The notes below the pieces were generated by a model that saw nothing but the letters and a program-made list of their open reading frames with translations, was not told where the DNA came from and made no database searches. DNA of 64,000 bases. It comes from Oscheius tipulae (Eukaryota; Nematoda; Chromadorea; Rhabditida; Rhabditidae). Shown piece after piece: positions 10,922-24,500 of this stretch (the first letter of the stretch is position 1; each line of letters starts with the position of its first letter). The DNA lies in the NCBI GenBank assembly GCA_037178975.1, contig JASJZH010000006.1:9982001-10046000 (forward strand). The letters are read 5' to 3'. The translations under genes and the position numbers were made by a program.

Positions 10922-13900
10922 TCAAAATGCGACCTTTTCTTTGTCAGACCCATGAAGTTGGACTTCTCGTTCCACAAGACGTTTTTGAACAGTGACCAAG
11001 AATTTCGGGTCGATGTTTCTTTCCTCGAAATCCTGTCCGGGAGTGTAGTGTTGAAGAATGGCAACAACCTAAATCTGGTCATCAAAAGATCGCTATTTTT
11101 TCTACCTGTCTCGGTTTCAGGAGATCCGTCATCTCGCCGCAGATTGTATCCAAATTGGACTCGTCCTTTCTGCTCTGGAGCAAGTGACAGGCCTGGACGA
11201 GAGGGTCCAAACATGGTCTGAGATCATTGAATCCTTTCGATGACAGCCAATTCTGCACTTCCATGACGTTGTGTCTGCAAACAACAATATTGGCTCGGCA
11301 CCTGATTGAAAACACTCACTTGATTTGAATTGCCTTTTCGAAAGTGCAAAGATCTTTGCGGAACATCAGCTGATTGAGGGCAAGGGTACTGATCCAGTTG
11401 GACATCTGACGGAAGACGTGCTTCAAAAGTTCCTGATCAGCTCCATAGACTGATAGTTTGGCATGTATGAAGTGCATGAAGTCGCACAGATCCGCCAAAT
11501 ATTTTTTCGTGTCTTTTCCATCAGCCGACTTGACCCTGGGTCCTAGTCCGTCTGTACTCTCGTGCTGTAAAACTCCAGGCACAATTTTTGGCTCCAATAT
11601 GGGCTGGACGGCCGTCTTCATCAAAGCGCGATAGGTTTCCTCAACAAGATGACGAATCTGCTCCAGTTGACTTGAAACATCGCAGCCGATACGCTGACTG
11701 GTTTGGATCTCATTGTTCTGCTTGTTCCAATCAGCTGGCCAAACAGCTCCTGTGCCACCGTACTGTCGCAGCAGATTCAAAAAGCTCCATGTGTTTACGA
11801 GCCACATAGAGAGAATGTCAAGGTCTGTCGAGCCCGAAATTCTGTCCTTCACCATGGTGTAGAATGACTGACAGAGCTCGCCGACCCTTCCTTCGTCGCG
11901 GTCAAAATAACGACACGCTGTCAACAGCAAGTAGGCTGGGAAGTTTTTAGTGATGATTCGGGCCACTCGAGGCTTGAGATCTGAAAAACAATTTAACAAA
12001 ATCTTGAGCCTTGACCTACCAAAAACAAGAATTCTGGTCAGTTCTGGCAAGTCCCAAACTTTTAGACGGGCCGAGTGTGGCACGACCAGAGTGCTTTCAA
12101 CAGCCTTGTGAGAGAGTTCCGAGCCGGAAGGTTCTAAAAAAGATGTGCAACGATACGCTACAGGCTTACCTGATCCGGACACAGATTCTCTGAGCTTCTC
12201 GTAAGCTTCTCTCAAATTTTCGTGCTGTGAGACAACCTTCTGCGTCAGGTCAATGTTCTCCGAAGCAAGCTTTTGTACCCTGACTTCGAGAGACTCTCTA
12301 GTACCGACATCCGATGTTTGCTGAAAGTTAGGTTTGATTTGGGTCAGAAAATCATGGAATCCTGGTTTGACAAAGCCCGATATCTACCTGACTGGTGCCT
12401 GGCACGTCATCCTCATCGGCCTCGTCGAAAGTCATACAGTAATAGTCCGGCACCCTGCTCATAGTATCGACCATGAGGGCTGAAGCTAGGTTTTGACCCC
12501 TGTCCATTGTAGAGAAAGAGAAGGCAAGAGTGTCAACTGGGGGGCGCCAATCAATGAGCCCATTATTCAAAAAGAGCCATGCATGACAATACGGGAGCGA
12601 AAGGAGTGAGAGGATATAAAAGAACGGCCGTGGTTAACAGGCGGGCGTAGATAACCATCTGGGAAAGTCTTTTTTGTTACAGCTGTTGGAAAGAGGGAGA
12701 GATGGGAGAGTGAGTATCGGCACTGGTCCAGGCCGTGTAAATTGCAGGAGAGAGAGGGTCGTTTTGAGGTCATCGAATGCGCGATAAACCGATTTTCTGA
12801 CCAGAATCGGACATGGAAACCTGGATTTAGGCAACAAACATGCCAGTTGGCCAAAATGGTAGAGGCCGAGATCGATAACATCGGAAAACTGCCTAGTCAC
12901 ACTCAAGAGAGAACAGGATCCCTATGACACACAGCTTTTGGTGGACTATGACATCAAACGACACACTGTACATACGAGCCCAAATAAAAAAGAGTAGACA
13001 AATTGTGAGTAAGGGCGCCTGACCAGTTGCGTTGGTCACTCAGGTTGCCCCTAGTAACGCACAAATCCTCGTAAACAAGCTAATGGCTATGAACAGTCGA
13101 ATGATAGTAGCCTCCCGGGAGCAGCTGCCAAAACAGAGACGCCGAGAAATTACGATAGGGTGGAGTGAACGGAATTCTAATGGTTTTGCTGTTTGCCGGC
13201 TAAATAACAACAGCTTTGTATGTGAGGCAGAGAGAGGGGGCCGAAAGGGAAAGCTAGAACAAATAGGCCGCGCATAGTGAGCGCACCGGTGGACGCCGAT
13301 GCATATATTAGCTAGCAGTACATCACAACACAAAGCTCGTATAGCCATGGGTAAAAAGATTTGTGGGCGCTGACTCAATGGATCAAGTTCTGTGTGGAAG
13401 AATCGATAGGCTTGTCTATATCAGGCCAGTGTCTCTCTCTCTCTCTGTACAAACACGGCCTCCTCTTTTGCGATAAAAGGAGAGAGAAGAGGCCCCGCTC
13501 GGCTGTTTTACACAGTTAGCTGGCACGGGCTTTGATGGACACTTTCAAACGTCATAGTCGGAAAACCAGATGAATGAATGAATACCAAATACGCACACCT
13601 CCTCCCATTGCACCCAATCGACTTTGAAATTTTCGGAAAACTAACATGGATATCAGCAAATTCGTTGTGTCGGAACTCGTTGTGGAGCTTGTAGAGTTCT
13701 TTTCCTGTGGCCCAAAGAAGATTTTTCAGCTGTTTAATAGTCTTTAAGAGGCAGAGCTGGGTAGAGACGTCCGGAAGACGGTCAGTGTCCGTCTCGACCT
13801 CACTTCCTGCCCCGGAATCCGGACGCGGAGAGCCACCACCCGACCGATTTTCCTGATTGTAGCGGACCAGGAGAGCACGAAGACCTGCAATCTCGTCGCG

Positions 13901-16900
13901 AGCCCTGAAAGTTTTATGTTTTGGGTTTGGGTGGCTCTTACATGCTCAACTCCTTGGCCAGAAACTCTACATCCATGTTATCCTCATACTCGAAGGGGTC
14001 TCTATGAAGATTTGATCTCCTGGACATGGAATCATGGTGCTTTGAAGAATAAGAGTCTACAGAGAGTACAGTATCTTGATCGTAGCTCTCTAGGGCGGAA
14101 TCTGTTTGAAGGTTCTCCAAAAGCCTGATGGTGTCATTGAGGACCTCAGTTCTTCGAAGCTTCTGCAGAGCGGCTTCCCATTTCTGGCGCAGATCCGAGA
14201 TCATGGCTTGTTGACGAACGATGAGGGTAATGTCAGTAATTTCACCCGAGGGAGGTTCGTCTCTTCGTGGAGCTGACGACTTTGTGAGTGTTGGGTTGGC
14301 TAGAAGGTTCGCGTTGGCTAGCAGCTGATCGCGCATTTTCTGGATCTCCATCTCGACAGCCTTGCGACCTTTTTCTTCTGAAAGGATGTTGTACGAGGAA
14401 AGATCTAGGATTACCTTTAGCATGGAGAACCTGTACTTCAGCCAATTTCTTCTCAAAAAGTTGTCTTGCTTCAGTCTCTCGACTCAGTTCACTTGTAGCC
14501 AGGCATTTTGCGAGAGCAGCGTCTGCGATTACCTGAAAGAAATTTGAATGATATCCTTGGCTCTGTTAACCAGTTACCCTTACTCTGTGCTATAACTATG
14601 GGTAACAACATTTGGTAGTGTTCGTTGACGTTAACTACTTATTTCTATACTGCGCTTTCCATAAGAGTGTAAGCCCACTTGCTCATGCCAATCTAGTACT
14701 GTTACAAGAGGACATGTATGGAGCCAATACAACAGAATCAAAATAACAACGTGTATACAGAATCTATTATTGTTTTTTATTGTCATTTTGACGTCAAAGC
14801 AGATGTTTCCGGAGTACTGAATCGATTAAATATGCTTAGAAGGCACGTAAATGTGTGTAAAGCATCGAAAAATGCAAAATATGGACTTTCAGTGAAGCAC
14901 GGGACCAGATTTAAAAACGCGTTCTGCCGTCTACCCATCTATCCATAATGACAGCCTCGCTTAAAAACTTTTCCTGACACTACGTTTCAATCGTCGTTCC
15001 CTTTTGTCTATGTCAAACAGCTGTGGTCACTCTCTCACTCTCTCTCTCTCTCTCTCTCTCTATCACCAACCTTTTCCTTCTCGGCTTCGACCGATACAAT
15101 CTTGTTGGAAAGTGAACCGACTTCACCTTCCTTGACGTCGACTTCTGTTGCAAGACGTTCATTCTCAGCTTCCAGCTGTTCAATCCGTTTCCTTGCTTCC
15201 CGAAGAGCGATACGATCACTTTCTAGAACCGAGATAGTCTCCTTCTGACTGGTAGTCAATCGCGAAAGCTCCTTCTTGTCAGCTTGCTGAAAGACCATTA
15301 TGTGGAAAGATAAATGTTGGGAGGGGATGAACCATTAGGCGACAAGGCCGTCAACTTACCGCGGCATCCAATCTGAACTGAAGCATGATGATCTTGTTCT
15401 CGAGGCCGCGATTTGTGGATTGGAGGTGATTGACAGAGCGAGCTTCGATCTTCAGCTCACGGAGACGACGCTTTGCGAGCCAGCGACGTACACAAGCTTG
15501 GACCTTGACAATCTTCTTCTTCCTGTTGATTTCCGCTCGTCTGACAAGGTATCCTCGCCAGTATCTTTGAATTGTGAGGACACTCTTTTCGTATTTGATC
15601 CGCCGAATTTCATCTCGGACCAATTTGGCTCTATAGGCAGATTGAATGGCAAGGATAGCTTCTTTAAGTTGCTCGTACTTTCTCCTCTGGACATATCCTC
15701 TGAATCAAAACATTTTTTTACATAAAACTGCCAAATACCTAATATTGGCTTGTAGCACCACAGCGGCTCTGTGCATTTGCAGGAATTTGAGTTGACGATA
15801 TGCCATGTAGGCGCGGCAAGTGGCCTGAAAAAGGGGAGAATGATGACTGGGAACGACAGAGGAAGCGGAACACTTTGGTCTTCAGAGCTTTACAGATGCC
15901 CCCAAGCTCCCCGAGGACATTGTGGTGCCCTCATCAATAGCGCAAAGCTTGAGTGACTAATACGATCCTCTTCAGCAACTTTTTTTTTAGAGTAAACTCA
16001 GTGCTTGAGAAGGGGACTTGAACTTCAGCTACTAAGGCAGTCTTAGTCTTTGGCTCACCGTCTCACTCTTTCTGTCACTCTGTCTCTGTCTTTCTATCTT
16101 TTTATCTCTTTGTCTTTTTGTCTCTCTGTCAGATGTAATGTATGAAAACACACCTGTATAACGCGAACATTGTTCCTGTAGGTAAGATAGCGACGCTGAG
16201 CCAGGAATCCCTTCCATTTCGCTTGAATCTTTGTAGCTGCGTTGTTTAAGATGGTCGAACGAGCATCCTCGAACCTTGCAATCTAAAGACAACAGTTCGG
16301 TTTTTGGTCAAGTTTTCTTACATGTCCAGTCTTCATAAAAACTTGAGTCTTTCCACAGGCGATTTGTTCATGAAGGCCTATTCTTTCAGCAATACACATG
16401 GCTTGAGGAATGAGTTGGTGCTTGCCCTTCCGGGGGAAGAGTATCCACCAGTCGCTGACAATACATCTGTATCTTGTGACGAAACGATCGTACGGGAGCC
16501 TAAAAGAGTCTATACACTGTTTAGAATAAGTAAAACCTAGAAGGATATCCAGCAGCTGAAATTCTGACAGTTTCAAGAACGCCACAGGCTCGAAGCTGCG
16601 GCAGAACACGATTTCCCTGATAGCAGAAGCTCTCCTTGTAGTCATTCGGCTTCACACACCGGACATAATGCGGTCGGGCAGTTGACAAAGTCTTCATCAG
16701 TTCTTGGAGGGACAGATAGAACTGAAACCACAGGTCTTGTTACATAAATTGTGATAGTTACCGATCCAGCCACAGTTTTCTTCCCTTTCATGGTTCCTGT
16801 GTTAGTTGAAGCCGTTAGAGAGTAATCCTTGTCCAAAATCAGTTTGACCAAAGGAATCTTTTGTACAGACACTGAGACGAAATCGACAAAGTCGGCAGAA

Positions 16901-19294
16901 ACTTCGTCTTTGTTCTTCTCCAAGAAGCCAGTGACAGTATAGGCAACCTAAAATGATGATTGATGAAAGCATTAAGAAAAACATGGAAAGTACGAACACT
17001 GAAAATTCGTGATGGAACCCATAAGCATTATACCCAAATGGGCTCAGATAGGCCTGGAATAGTGTCTTTGGGTCCTGTCACGGATTTCCTGATTTACAAA
17101 ATAGCCTGTTAACAGTTTCAAGGTTCACTTACGTCAGAAGCAAAGTGCTTGACACTGAACTGATTCCTCTTGGTTTTCGGAAACTCCAGCTTGGCATTTT
17201 TGATATTAGACTTGGTCTGGAGAAGGAAAGACTCGTCCGAGCCATTGACTATTTTGCATTGTTCGTCCATCAAGGTAATGAGACCCATTCTGCCTTCGAT
17301 CAAGTCGATAGTCTCCTGATTGTCAGAGAACTCTATTCGGGACCAGTTGATTCCTTCCCGCTCGTACTCTTCCTGTTCCAGTTTGAAAATATGCTAGAAT
17401 TTGAATGTTAACAGAGACTGGAAAGTCTTACAGTGCAGAAATGTTGCTGCAATTTTTCGTTTGCATAATTGATGCAGAACTGCTCAAAGCTGTTGATGTC
17501 GAAAGTTTCGAAACCGTAGATATCCAAAACTCCTACGAAATGTTTCTTTCCGCGGTCCACATAGTTCCCAGCTATGGCGTCGTTTGCAGCCGCGACCATG
17601 TAGTTGAACAAACGAGAATATAGCAACTTGGCGAAGGCATCACGATTTCTGTCCGCCTCAAGTTTCGTGAAATCTTTAGTAATTTCCGTTCCGGCGACTC
17701 GCAGCTTCTTGGAGAGCAACATTTGACAAACTTTGTCGTAACTGTTAATCCCTAGAAGCTCACAGAATTTGTGAAGGGCTCCGGATCCCTTCTCCTAAAG
17801 ATTTCTTTCAAATAACTCCTAAGACGCGTACCGTAATGCTAGCAGCCTCCCCATGCCCGACGAAATCAACATTTCCTAGCGTAAGGATCGCAATGAGAGT
17901 TGCAAACATCTCCTGAACAGTTTTACTGCTCAATCCCATGGCAGAAAGTGATCCGAGGAGGTCATTGAACTCTTCCCTGTCATCGACTCCGGGAATTCGG
18001 GCGTCTCCTCCCTGATTCAGGTAGTGATAAGTCTCACTGCGATCCAGCTCAAAAGGACGGATGATGTCGTGCTCTCGAGACTTGCACATTTGGTAGAAAA
18101 TGTGGTAGTTTCGTTCTCCGGGAGACTAAAAACCGTGACAAAAACAGTGAGGGTGTTACCTGATGTACAAGCCTGGACTTTTCCAAAAGATAGGTCTTGA
18201 CTTCAGCACTGGCAATGGCCAAGTCGTCGTCAAAGTTAATCTGGACAAATTTTCCGAAACGTGAAGAATTGTCGTTTCTAAACATAAGTTTTGTGAGAAA
18301 TTAGGTGCCCTACCTTGAAGTTTTAGCATTTCCCAAGGCTTCAAGCAGAATATTGGTTGACAGGAGTCTGGCTTCAATATCATCAAACCGCTTACTCTTG
18401 GTAGCAACTGTTGCGAAAAATCTCATAGAATATTTGGCATTGACAGTTTTTCCGGCTCCAGATTCACCACTAACAATGATGACCTGATTCTTCTTGAATT
18501 CCCGCAAATCGAAAAACGCTTCTTGGGAGACGGCATAAATGTGTGGATCTGCTTGTCGAACGTCTTTCCCAAAACTGTGGTAAGTCTTAAATAGAACATT
18601 TGAAATGAATGTATGCTAACGGTACCTTGATGACTTCGTCTCCATACAAGTGTCCAGTAGATTCGAATGGGTTGACAGCAATTAGGACTATGCCACAATA
18701 CGTGTAGATGTTCCTCATTTCGGTAAAACGGTAGTTTAGGTTCGCCAGAACTGAAAGTATGGTTAAGAAAATGCTCGTACTGTCAGAAATTATCGCGTAA
18801 AAACTTGAGATGTGGAATTTCATGACAGGACCACTTTTTAAGCAGCAAATGAACCTGACCCATCAAGCTTTTAACAGTTCTGGTTATTGATAAGGATGTT
18901 CCCATAACAAATCCTCCGATTCTTAAATTCTCTCACCAAGAAGCCCTTCAAGACAAAAAATTAAAAAAACTTACCTCCCGGCTCATTGAGATGTGTCAAC
19001 CTCGTCAAATCATCAATTCCGTCTTGAAATGGCGGATTCATGAGGCATGGAAGGCATTGTTTCACAGAGACATTGATAAGTTCATCGGTGGCAATGTTCT
19101 TGACCACGATCTGATTTGCACTGAACTCGGTGTCTATAAGACCCTCGTCCCATGTTTCCTCAGAATTTGGGAGCCAGACTCTGGTTCCTCGCTGAAAATT
19201 TTAGTGAAAAGCTAGAAAGTATAGTTACCTTGTAAAATTGTAGCAAATCCTCTTTCCAAGAGGGATGTGAATTGGTAGGAACGCGATGTTCCAT
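10922..19294 (-). CDS. hum-2: Class V unconventional myosin heavy chain
   Basis: Myosin V is a processive two-headed actin motor carrying vesicles and organelles. The start [13 protein letters not shown] lies at 19294-19256. The motor domain follows, with the P-loop GESGAGKT (about 18460), switch [11 protein letters not shown] (about 18270), switch [19 protein letters not shown] (about 17500) and [17 protein letters not shown] (about 16650). IQ motifs such as [18 protein letters not shown] and [15 protein letters not shown] run from about 16240 to 15480, then coiled coil to about 13643. The globular DIL (cargo) domain is in the last exons, including [20 protein letters not shown] and TFEKAIQIK, and the chain ends SDKEKVAF with TGA at 10922-10924. 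The C-terminus is shorter than in vertebrate MYO5A. The intron at about 12571-13642 is much longer than the others, and I could not find a phase-matched join across it. hum-2 is the C. elegans class V gene; the symbol rests on class and not on a search. Confidence 0.96.
14808..14892 (+). repeat. Dispersed repeat, copy 1 (paired with 44716-44798)
   Basis: Inside a myosin V intron, this segment shares CTGARTCGATTAA, GTGTGYAAAG and a closing TTTCAG with a segment at 44716-44798 in the same orientation, about 70% alike by eye. Both are preceded within about 60 bases by GACGTCAA. It may be a fragment of an old transposable element; no coding capacity is seen. Confidence 0.5.
15028..15062. repeat. 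(CT)n microsatellite in myosin V intron
   Basis: A nearly pure CT dinucleotide tract directly before the coding exon that begins near 15070. On the coding (minus) strand it is a GA tract just inside the donor side of the intron. Confidence 0.85.
16050..16135. repeat. CTGTCTCT-type simple repeat in myosin V intron
   Basis: Imperfect CTCTGTCTTTCTATCT units of the same dispersed low-complexity family as at 5276-5345. Confidence 0.75.
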
Positions 19295-21578
19295 GGTCTA
19301 CCCAAGTCACTGGAAAAACCAAACTATAACAGGATAAATGATAAAGAAAAGGTGACGCGAGAAAGAATATTTATGTAAACATTCCTTGCTGATCCATCGG
19401 GTCAGAAGATGGGAGAAGAGAGGCGATAAGAGCACCGAGAGCGATAAAACTTTCGAAATTGTGGCTTCAAAAGAAACATAATGATTATGACTGGATTTTT
19501 TGCGGGACAGTGGTCAAACAAACAAGGACCGGGACCAGAAATCTGTCGCCGGCCACCGAGGTCGGCATAAATAAACGCTATCGGACACTATTTGTTCGAC
19601 TGGTCAAGAAGGCAGACATGGAGTGAGAAGAAAAGATTCCACAAAAAAGAAAAATGTCCACGGAAGTGTTTAGGTGACATCGCTCTCGTGGATGGTCATA
19701 AAACGGCCTCGTAAATGGTGACGAGAATACCGAAAATGATCGTGATAATGGGAGAAAATCTTATTAGAAGAATGGGACGAGCTGATACTTTCGATAGGGA
19801 GACTGACTGCGGTACCAGCTCGCGCTCCCTAAGGATTAACAGCGAGCGGAAGGTACACGTATGGTGAGAAGGTGTGCAAAAAAGATTGAGAAAAAGGACA
19901 GCCATCGACAGTTCTATGTCAGGAGCTAATCTGCACAAGCGTGCGCCGATTCCCGCAGAGGAACGGAAGTGAAAGTAGGGGAAAACAGGTGCAATAGGGG
20001 GACAAGTGGGTGAAAGAACTTTATATGCCATATGTGGCAGAAGAAACTCGAGCCCTCTTTCCTCTTCACAGACTGTTTACAAAGAGGTCGTAGAGACGAT
20101 GCAACAATCACTAAGGTCACCTCACGGCGACTCAAAATGACCGCCTGTTATTGACAGCCTTGGCACCCTGTCCATATCTTTCCAGCTGACATGAATGGGG
20201 AACACAAAGAAGAGAGGGACCTATCAACTACGCGGATCTTTAGGCCTATCAATCATCAATCTCTAAATTTGAATACGGGCAAAAAGAGAGGACGAGTATA
20301 GAAAAGGGGACCCTGTCTCTGTTTCTGTCTATCTGTCTCTCTTCTTTTCGCTTCTCTGCCTTTCTGTCTCTCTGTCTCGATGCCTCTATCCCTCTCAGTC
20401 TCTCTGTCTCTGTAAAATTTGAAATATCCGGAGCTAAAAATTAAATGTGGGTATCCAAAAATGAAAACAGGAATGGACTCGACAAGGGTACTTCACAAGG
20501 GTAAACGGACTATGGGTCGGGGGCCGACATACACGGCGCGAGATATGTTGACCGAACAATCAATCCTCTCCCAGAGATGAACCTAGGTAACGACGTGTTC
20601 TTCTCAAGAGACACCTTAACACAGGCTCTGATATACAGAGGTGTGGTCTGCGGTTTCAAGGTGTACCTCTAGTGTGTGTGTGCACTCGTGTTGAGTCACT
20701 AGGCAAAATGGTTGCCAGGAAGATTTCCACACTTGGTGGGGGATTGAGTTATGAAACAGGAGATAATGAGCGCCGAAAGGGGGGCCTCGGAAAACGTGTT
20801 AGGCGCTAGGACAAGTACCAGTTCTTATAAAGGTGACGGTCAACAGAGTGACCGGGGCTGAATACGAGCCTCTTCAATCGATCGCCCCTTTTTTGAAAGC
20901 GCCCACCTGGCCGCTGGGAGTGACCCACCGGCTGGACACTGGCCATAATTGGCAGAGGGTGTCACGCGCGGTCGACTTTTTACCCTAATCCGGCAGAAAA
21001 CAACTGCAATTTGGGACACGCTAAGCGTTGTTTGGTACATTTCCTATTCCGTGCTGTCTCCGCAAAGGACACTGACTCAGTCTAGGGAGCTTTTCAAGAC
21101 AAACAGTTAGCACTTCAAAATTGAAGAAGGTTATGTAAATGTGACAGTGAAGAATCCAAGATGTTGCGTTTGTTCTCCGACGAGAATGTTTTGACCCGTC
21201 GTGATGTGCATCTTGCGCAGGTGTTTGCCCAAAGAGTCGGGAACAAGAAGGCTCAGGGGTTTCAAAAAGCCCGATAAAGTTTGTGTCTGTCCGCGGGGAT
21301 GTCAGAAAGCCTGTACAGTCTTGTCAACCCCATAGAAAGTCGTACGGTTCTCGGTCTTTCGGGCACTCTCGACCTCCTAATCGAGTGCTAACCGTCTCGT
21401 ATACAAGGCTCCCCACGAGATGAGCTAATCTCTCGCCGTCGAGTGCCTCGTACGCGAGTTGCAGTTTGGCGGATATTCGAGTGCGGCAATGCACAGGCGG
21501 GGGTGACCAGAGAGACTTCGGCACGAGCTCTGTTGACCGTGCACTCGTAGCTGCTCGCCGATACAAGACGAGCTCGTC
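19295..21578. other. Divergent intergenic region between myosin V and the K2P channel
   Basis: No gene is supported in these 2.3 kb. It includes the CT-rich repeat at 20305-20412 and presumably the promoters of the two divergent genes. Near 20822 there is a TATAAA-like element (CTTATAAAGG), too far from the channel ATG to assign. Confidence 0.55.
20305..20412. repeat. CTGTCTCT-type simple repeat
   Basis: About 100 bp of imperfect TGTCTCTGTTTCTGTCTA and CTCTGTCTCT units, the longest example of the dispersed low-complexity family in this window. Confidence 0.8.
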
Positions 21579-24500
21579 ATGGCCTCCGACAACATGGTAA
21601 GCCTTTTATCTCCTAATTGCGTAACTTTTGCTGATGAAAGGCCGTCGACGTCGTCGACGTCGACGCCATGTCTGTCCACGAGATGGAGGCGGGACTTGGC
21701 TCTTCGAGAGTGCAGCTTCTACAAATGGAAGAGCAGAGGGCGCCGTCTATCAGACAGAGTATTCAGAAAAGTTTGACCAAGTCTGTACGGAAGGCGTAAG
21801 GAGTTGTACGGGATTTTTAAGCCACAATTCAGAAAATACTACCTGTCATTTGTCTTTCTCCCCTTTAAGTATATACTCTCCAAATTCAAGTTATTAATTC
21901 TCATCGTACTGTATTCCTGCTTCGGTGCCTGGCTCTTCAGGTCCCTCGAAGTGAGTTAGTGAAATCCGAAAATTCGTGACGAGACCCCAAAAGCCAGGTT
22001 CCCGTCACGAAATTCAATTTTTAAGTTTTTTGCTTCCCCCTTTTCAAAGTATATTAAAATCCCAGGTTCCTACCGATCTCGCAGCCAAAGAAGAAGCCTA
22101 CCATGCTCGTTTAATTGCCAGAGATGTCATGATACTCAAGTAGGATTCCGTCTTTCAACTTTATGCCATTTTGTTCAGTTTACGGGCCATTCACTTAGAA
22201 AACAAGGAAGATAGAGAGATCCGATGGAAGGAGACAGTGATGCAATTCGAAAACGATGTCGGTTTGGAAGAGCCATCTTTGGACACCGTTTGGACATTCT
22301 GGATGGCTTTTTTGTATGCTGGAACCTTGTATACTACCATAGGTAGCTGATGTCAAATTTTCACAATTTTCTGATTTAGGTTACGGTAATATTGCTTGCC
22401 AAACCAGAGGCGGCCAAGTTGCAACTATAGCATACTCTTTTGTTGGTATTCCTATCACTCTGGTCCTTCTTAATGGTCTGGGAGACTTTCTCTTGAAACT
22501 AACCAAATTCAGTGCAGGATTTTCTTCGGACCTTTTCTTGTTTTCTGGTACAAAATCTAACCGCTTAAACAGAATATTTAGGTGTACGATGGGGAATAAT
22601 TGCTCTGGAAGAAGGTTCCGAAAAACGCAAAAGATATCAGGTCTTCTGCTCAAAATTATCAAAAATGAAGCTGATATCTGCTTCCTCGAATCTTAGCATA
22701 GCAAATGTAAGGTCGTTTTTTAAGTCTAAGCAGTTTTTACAGGAAATGAAGCAGGAAGAAGTCGAGTACGACCCTCCAGTCTTCTCAGCCATCATCAGTA
22801 AGCTTTACTGTAGCGTGTTACGTACTTTCTTTAACACCAAATTGCGTACAAAACTTTATTTTACCATTGTATTTCGCGTAACAGAAAGTACGTAATAGGA
22901 GAATTCTGTAGGAGCTATAACTATTTTCTCAATCTCTTTAGTGACAATCGTGGTCATGTTCGGATCGGCTGCCATTTTCACAATGCTCGAGGGCTGGGAC
23001 TTTTTCATCAGCTGGTACTTTTTCTTCATTTCCTGCAGTACCATAGGGCTCGGGGACGTGGTCCCCTCTAAGCCAGAGTTCATGATAATTGCCATGGGTT
23101 TGATGCTGGTGGGCTTGGCTATGGTCACGGTCTGTTTCAATGTGATCCAAGAAAAGATGGAGCGGCTCTTTGTGGAAATGATGAACAAGCTTATGAGGGT
23201 ATCCGCTTTTTTCTTTTATGCAAAAATTTAATTGAAGGACTATATGGAAGCCTTGGAAAACAACGACCCTAACGCTACAGCCGGTATGATGGCTGGATTT
23301 CAGAGCAAGGCAAAGTTTTTAATGCCATTAATGAGGTAGCTAAAATTTTTGTCAGATATGTAAGTCATGCTTAGCAAAAACACTGGCGGAAAAGCTATGG
23401 AAAAGTTTAAGAAGGACTGTGCCGAGAAGGTATGTTAGCATATTTGTGCACATGGCTGTCTTTCTTAGGGAATCGAGCCGCCTCCGGTCCTGACCAACAT
23501 TGATCCGGACACCGGAATGCCTGCTTTTGCCACAGCAAATAAGGAAGACTTCACTGACTTTATTGAACAGGCACGAAATTTAGGAAAAAATGGACTTTGA
23601 GACCGTTTAGGCCGAGGAAAAGCAAGCTGAAGAGAGGCGATTAGTCGAGGAACGAGTCCAGTCGCGACAGTCTAACCTGCCAGAAGTGAGAGTCTCGACT
23701 GTTCCGGTTATCGAATCGGTAAGTTTGTGATTCTTTTTCGGTTTGTAATTGCTATACAGGGAGTCCAAGTAGAACTGATGCCACTGTATGCCCCAAGACC
23801 CGAAGAATCTACCTTCGGAACACAGACCTTCTCTCCTTCGGATCGGTCCTTCGGCGCCCAATTCACACCGCCTTCAATGGACACAGAATGTCAGACCGAT
23901 GAATCGATTAGCATTGATGAGGGGATACAGGTGACCTGTTTTGATTTCCATTGAAAAAGTTAGTACTTCTCGTGTGCTTTCCGAGGTAGTCATAAATGGG
24001 AACACCCATACCTTCTAGTCAGAAATAAGTTCGCACCAGTACTGTCTCCACAGTCATACCCAGAAAGTAGAAACTCGCGCCATTGCCACTTTCAATACGC
24101 TCCCGTACAGACTAAGGCGAAAGAGAAACACGTACCGTATCAGCAGCAAAATAAGTTCTATAAGGCACCATTCCGCAAAAAATTCACACCCGAACTTTCT
24201 CGGTAGTTAGAAACATATATCTACGTTACACCCGTACCATTACAGCTTTACAATTAACATATTGGAAATGGAGACATATAGGAAGGATGCACAAAAGGAC
24301 TGAGAGTATGACGAATTGCCATTATTAAACATTTGGCGGACAGTCAAAATGAAAACTTGTCATGTCTGAAAACAACCGTATATTTAATTTTTAGACGTGG
24401 CCATCGTCAGAAGAAGTTTCTGTTCAATACGACGCTGTAACTTTTGCTGTAAGACAAACATGAATTCTACTAAATGACATTTTAGACCTGTTCCGTACAG

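Noticed and set aside
15420-15725. Long plus-strand open frame opposite the myosin IQ region
   Set aside because: It is the antisense of exons with clear IQ motifs; its translation shows no motif and no splice logic.
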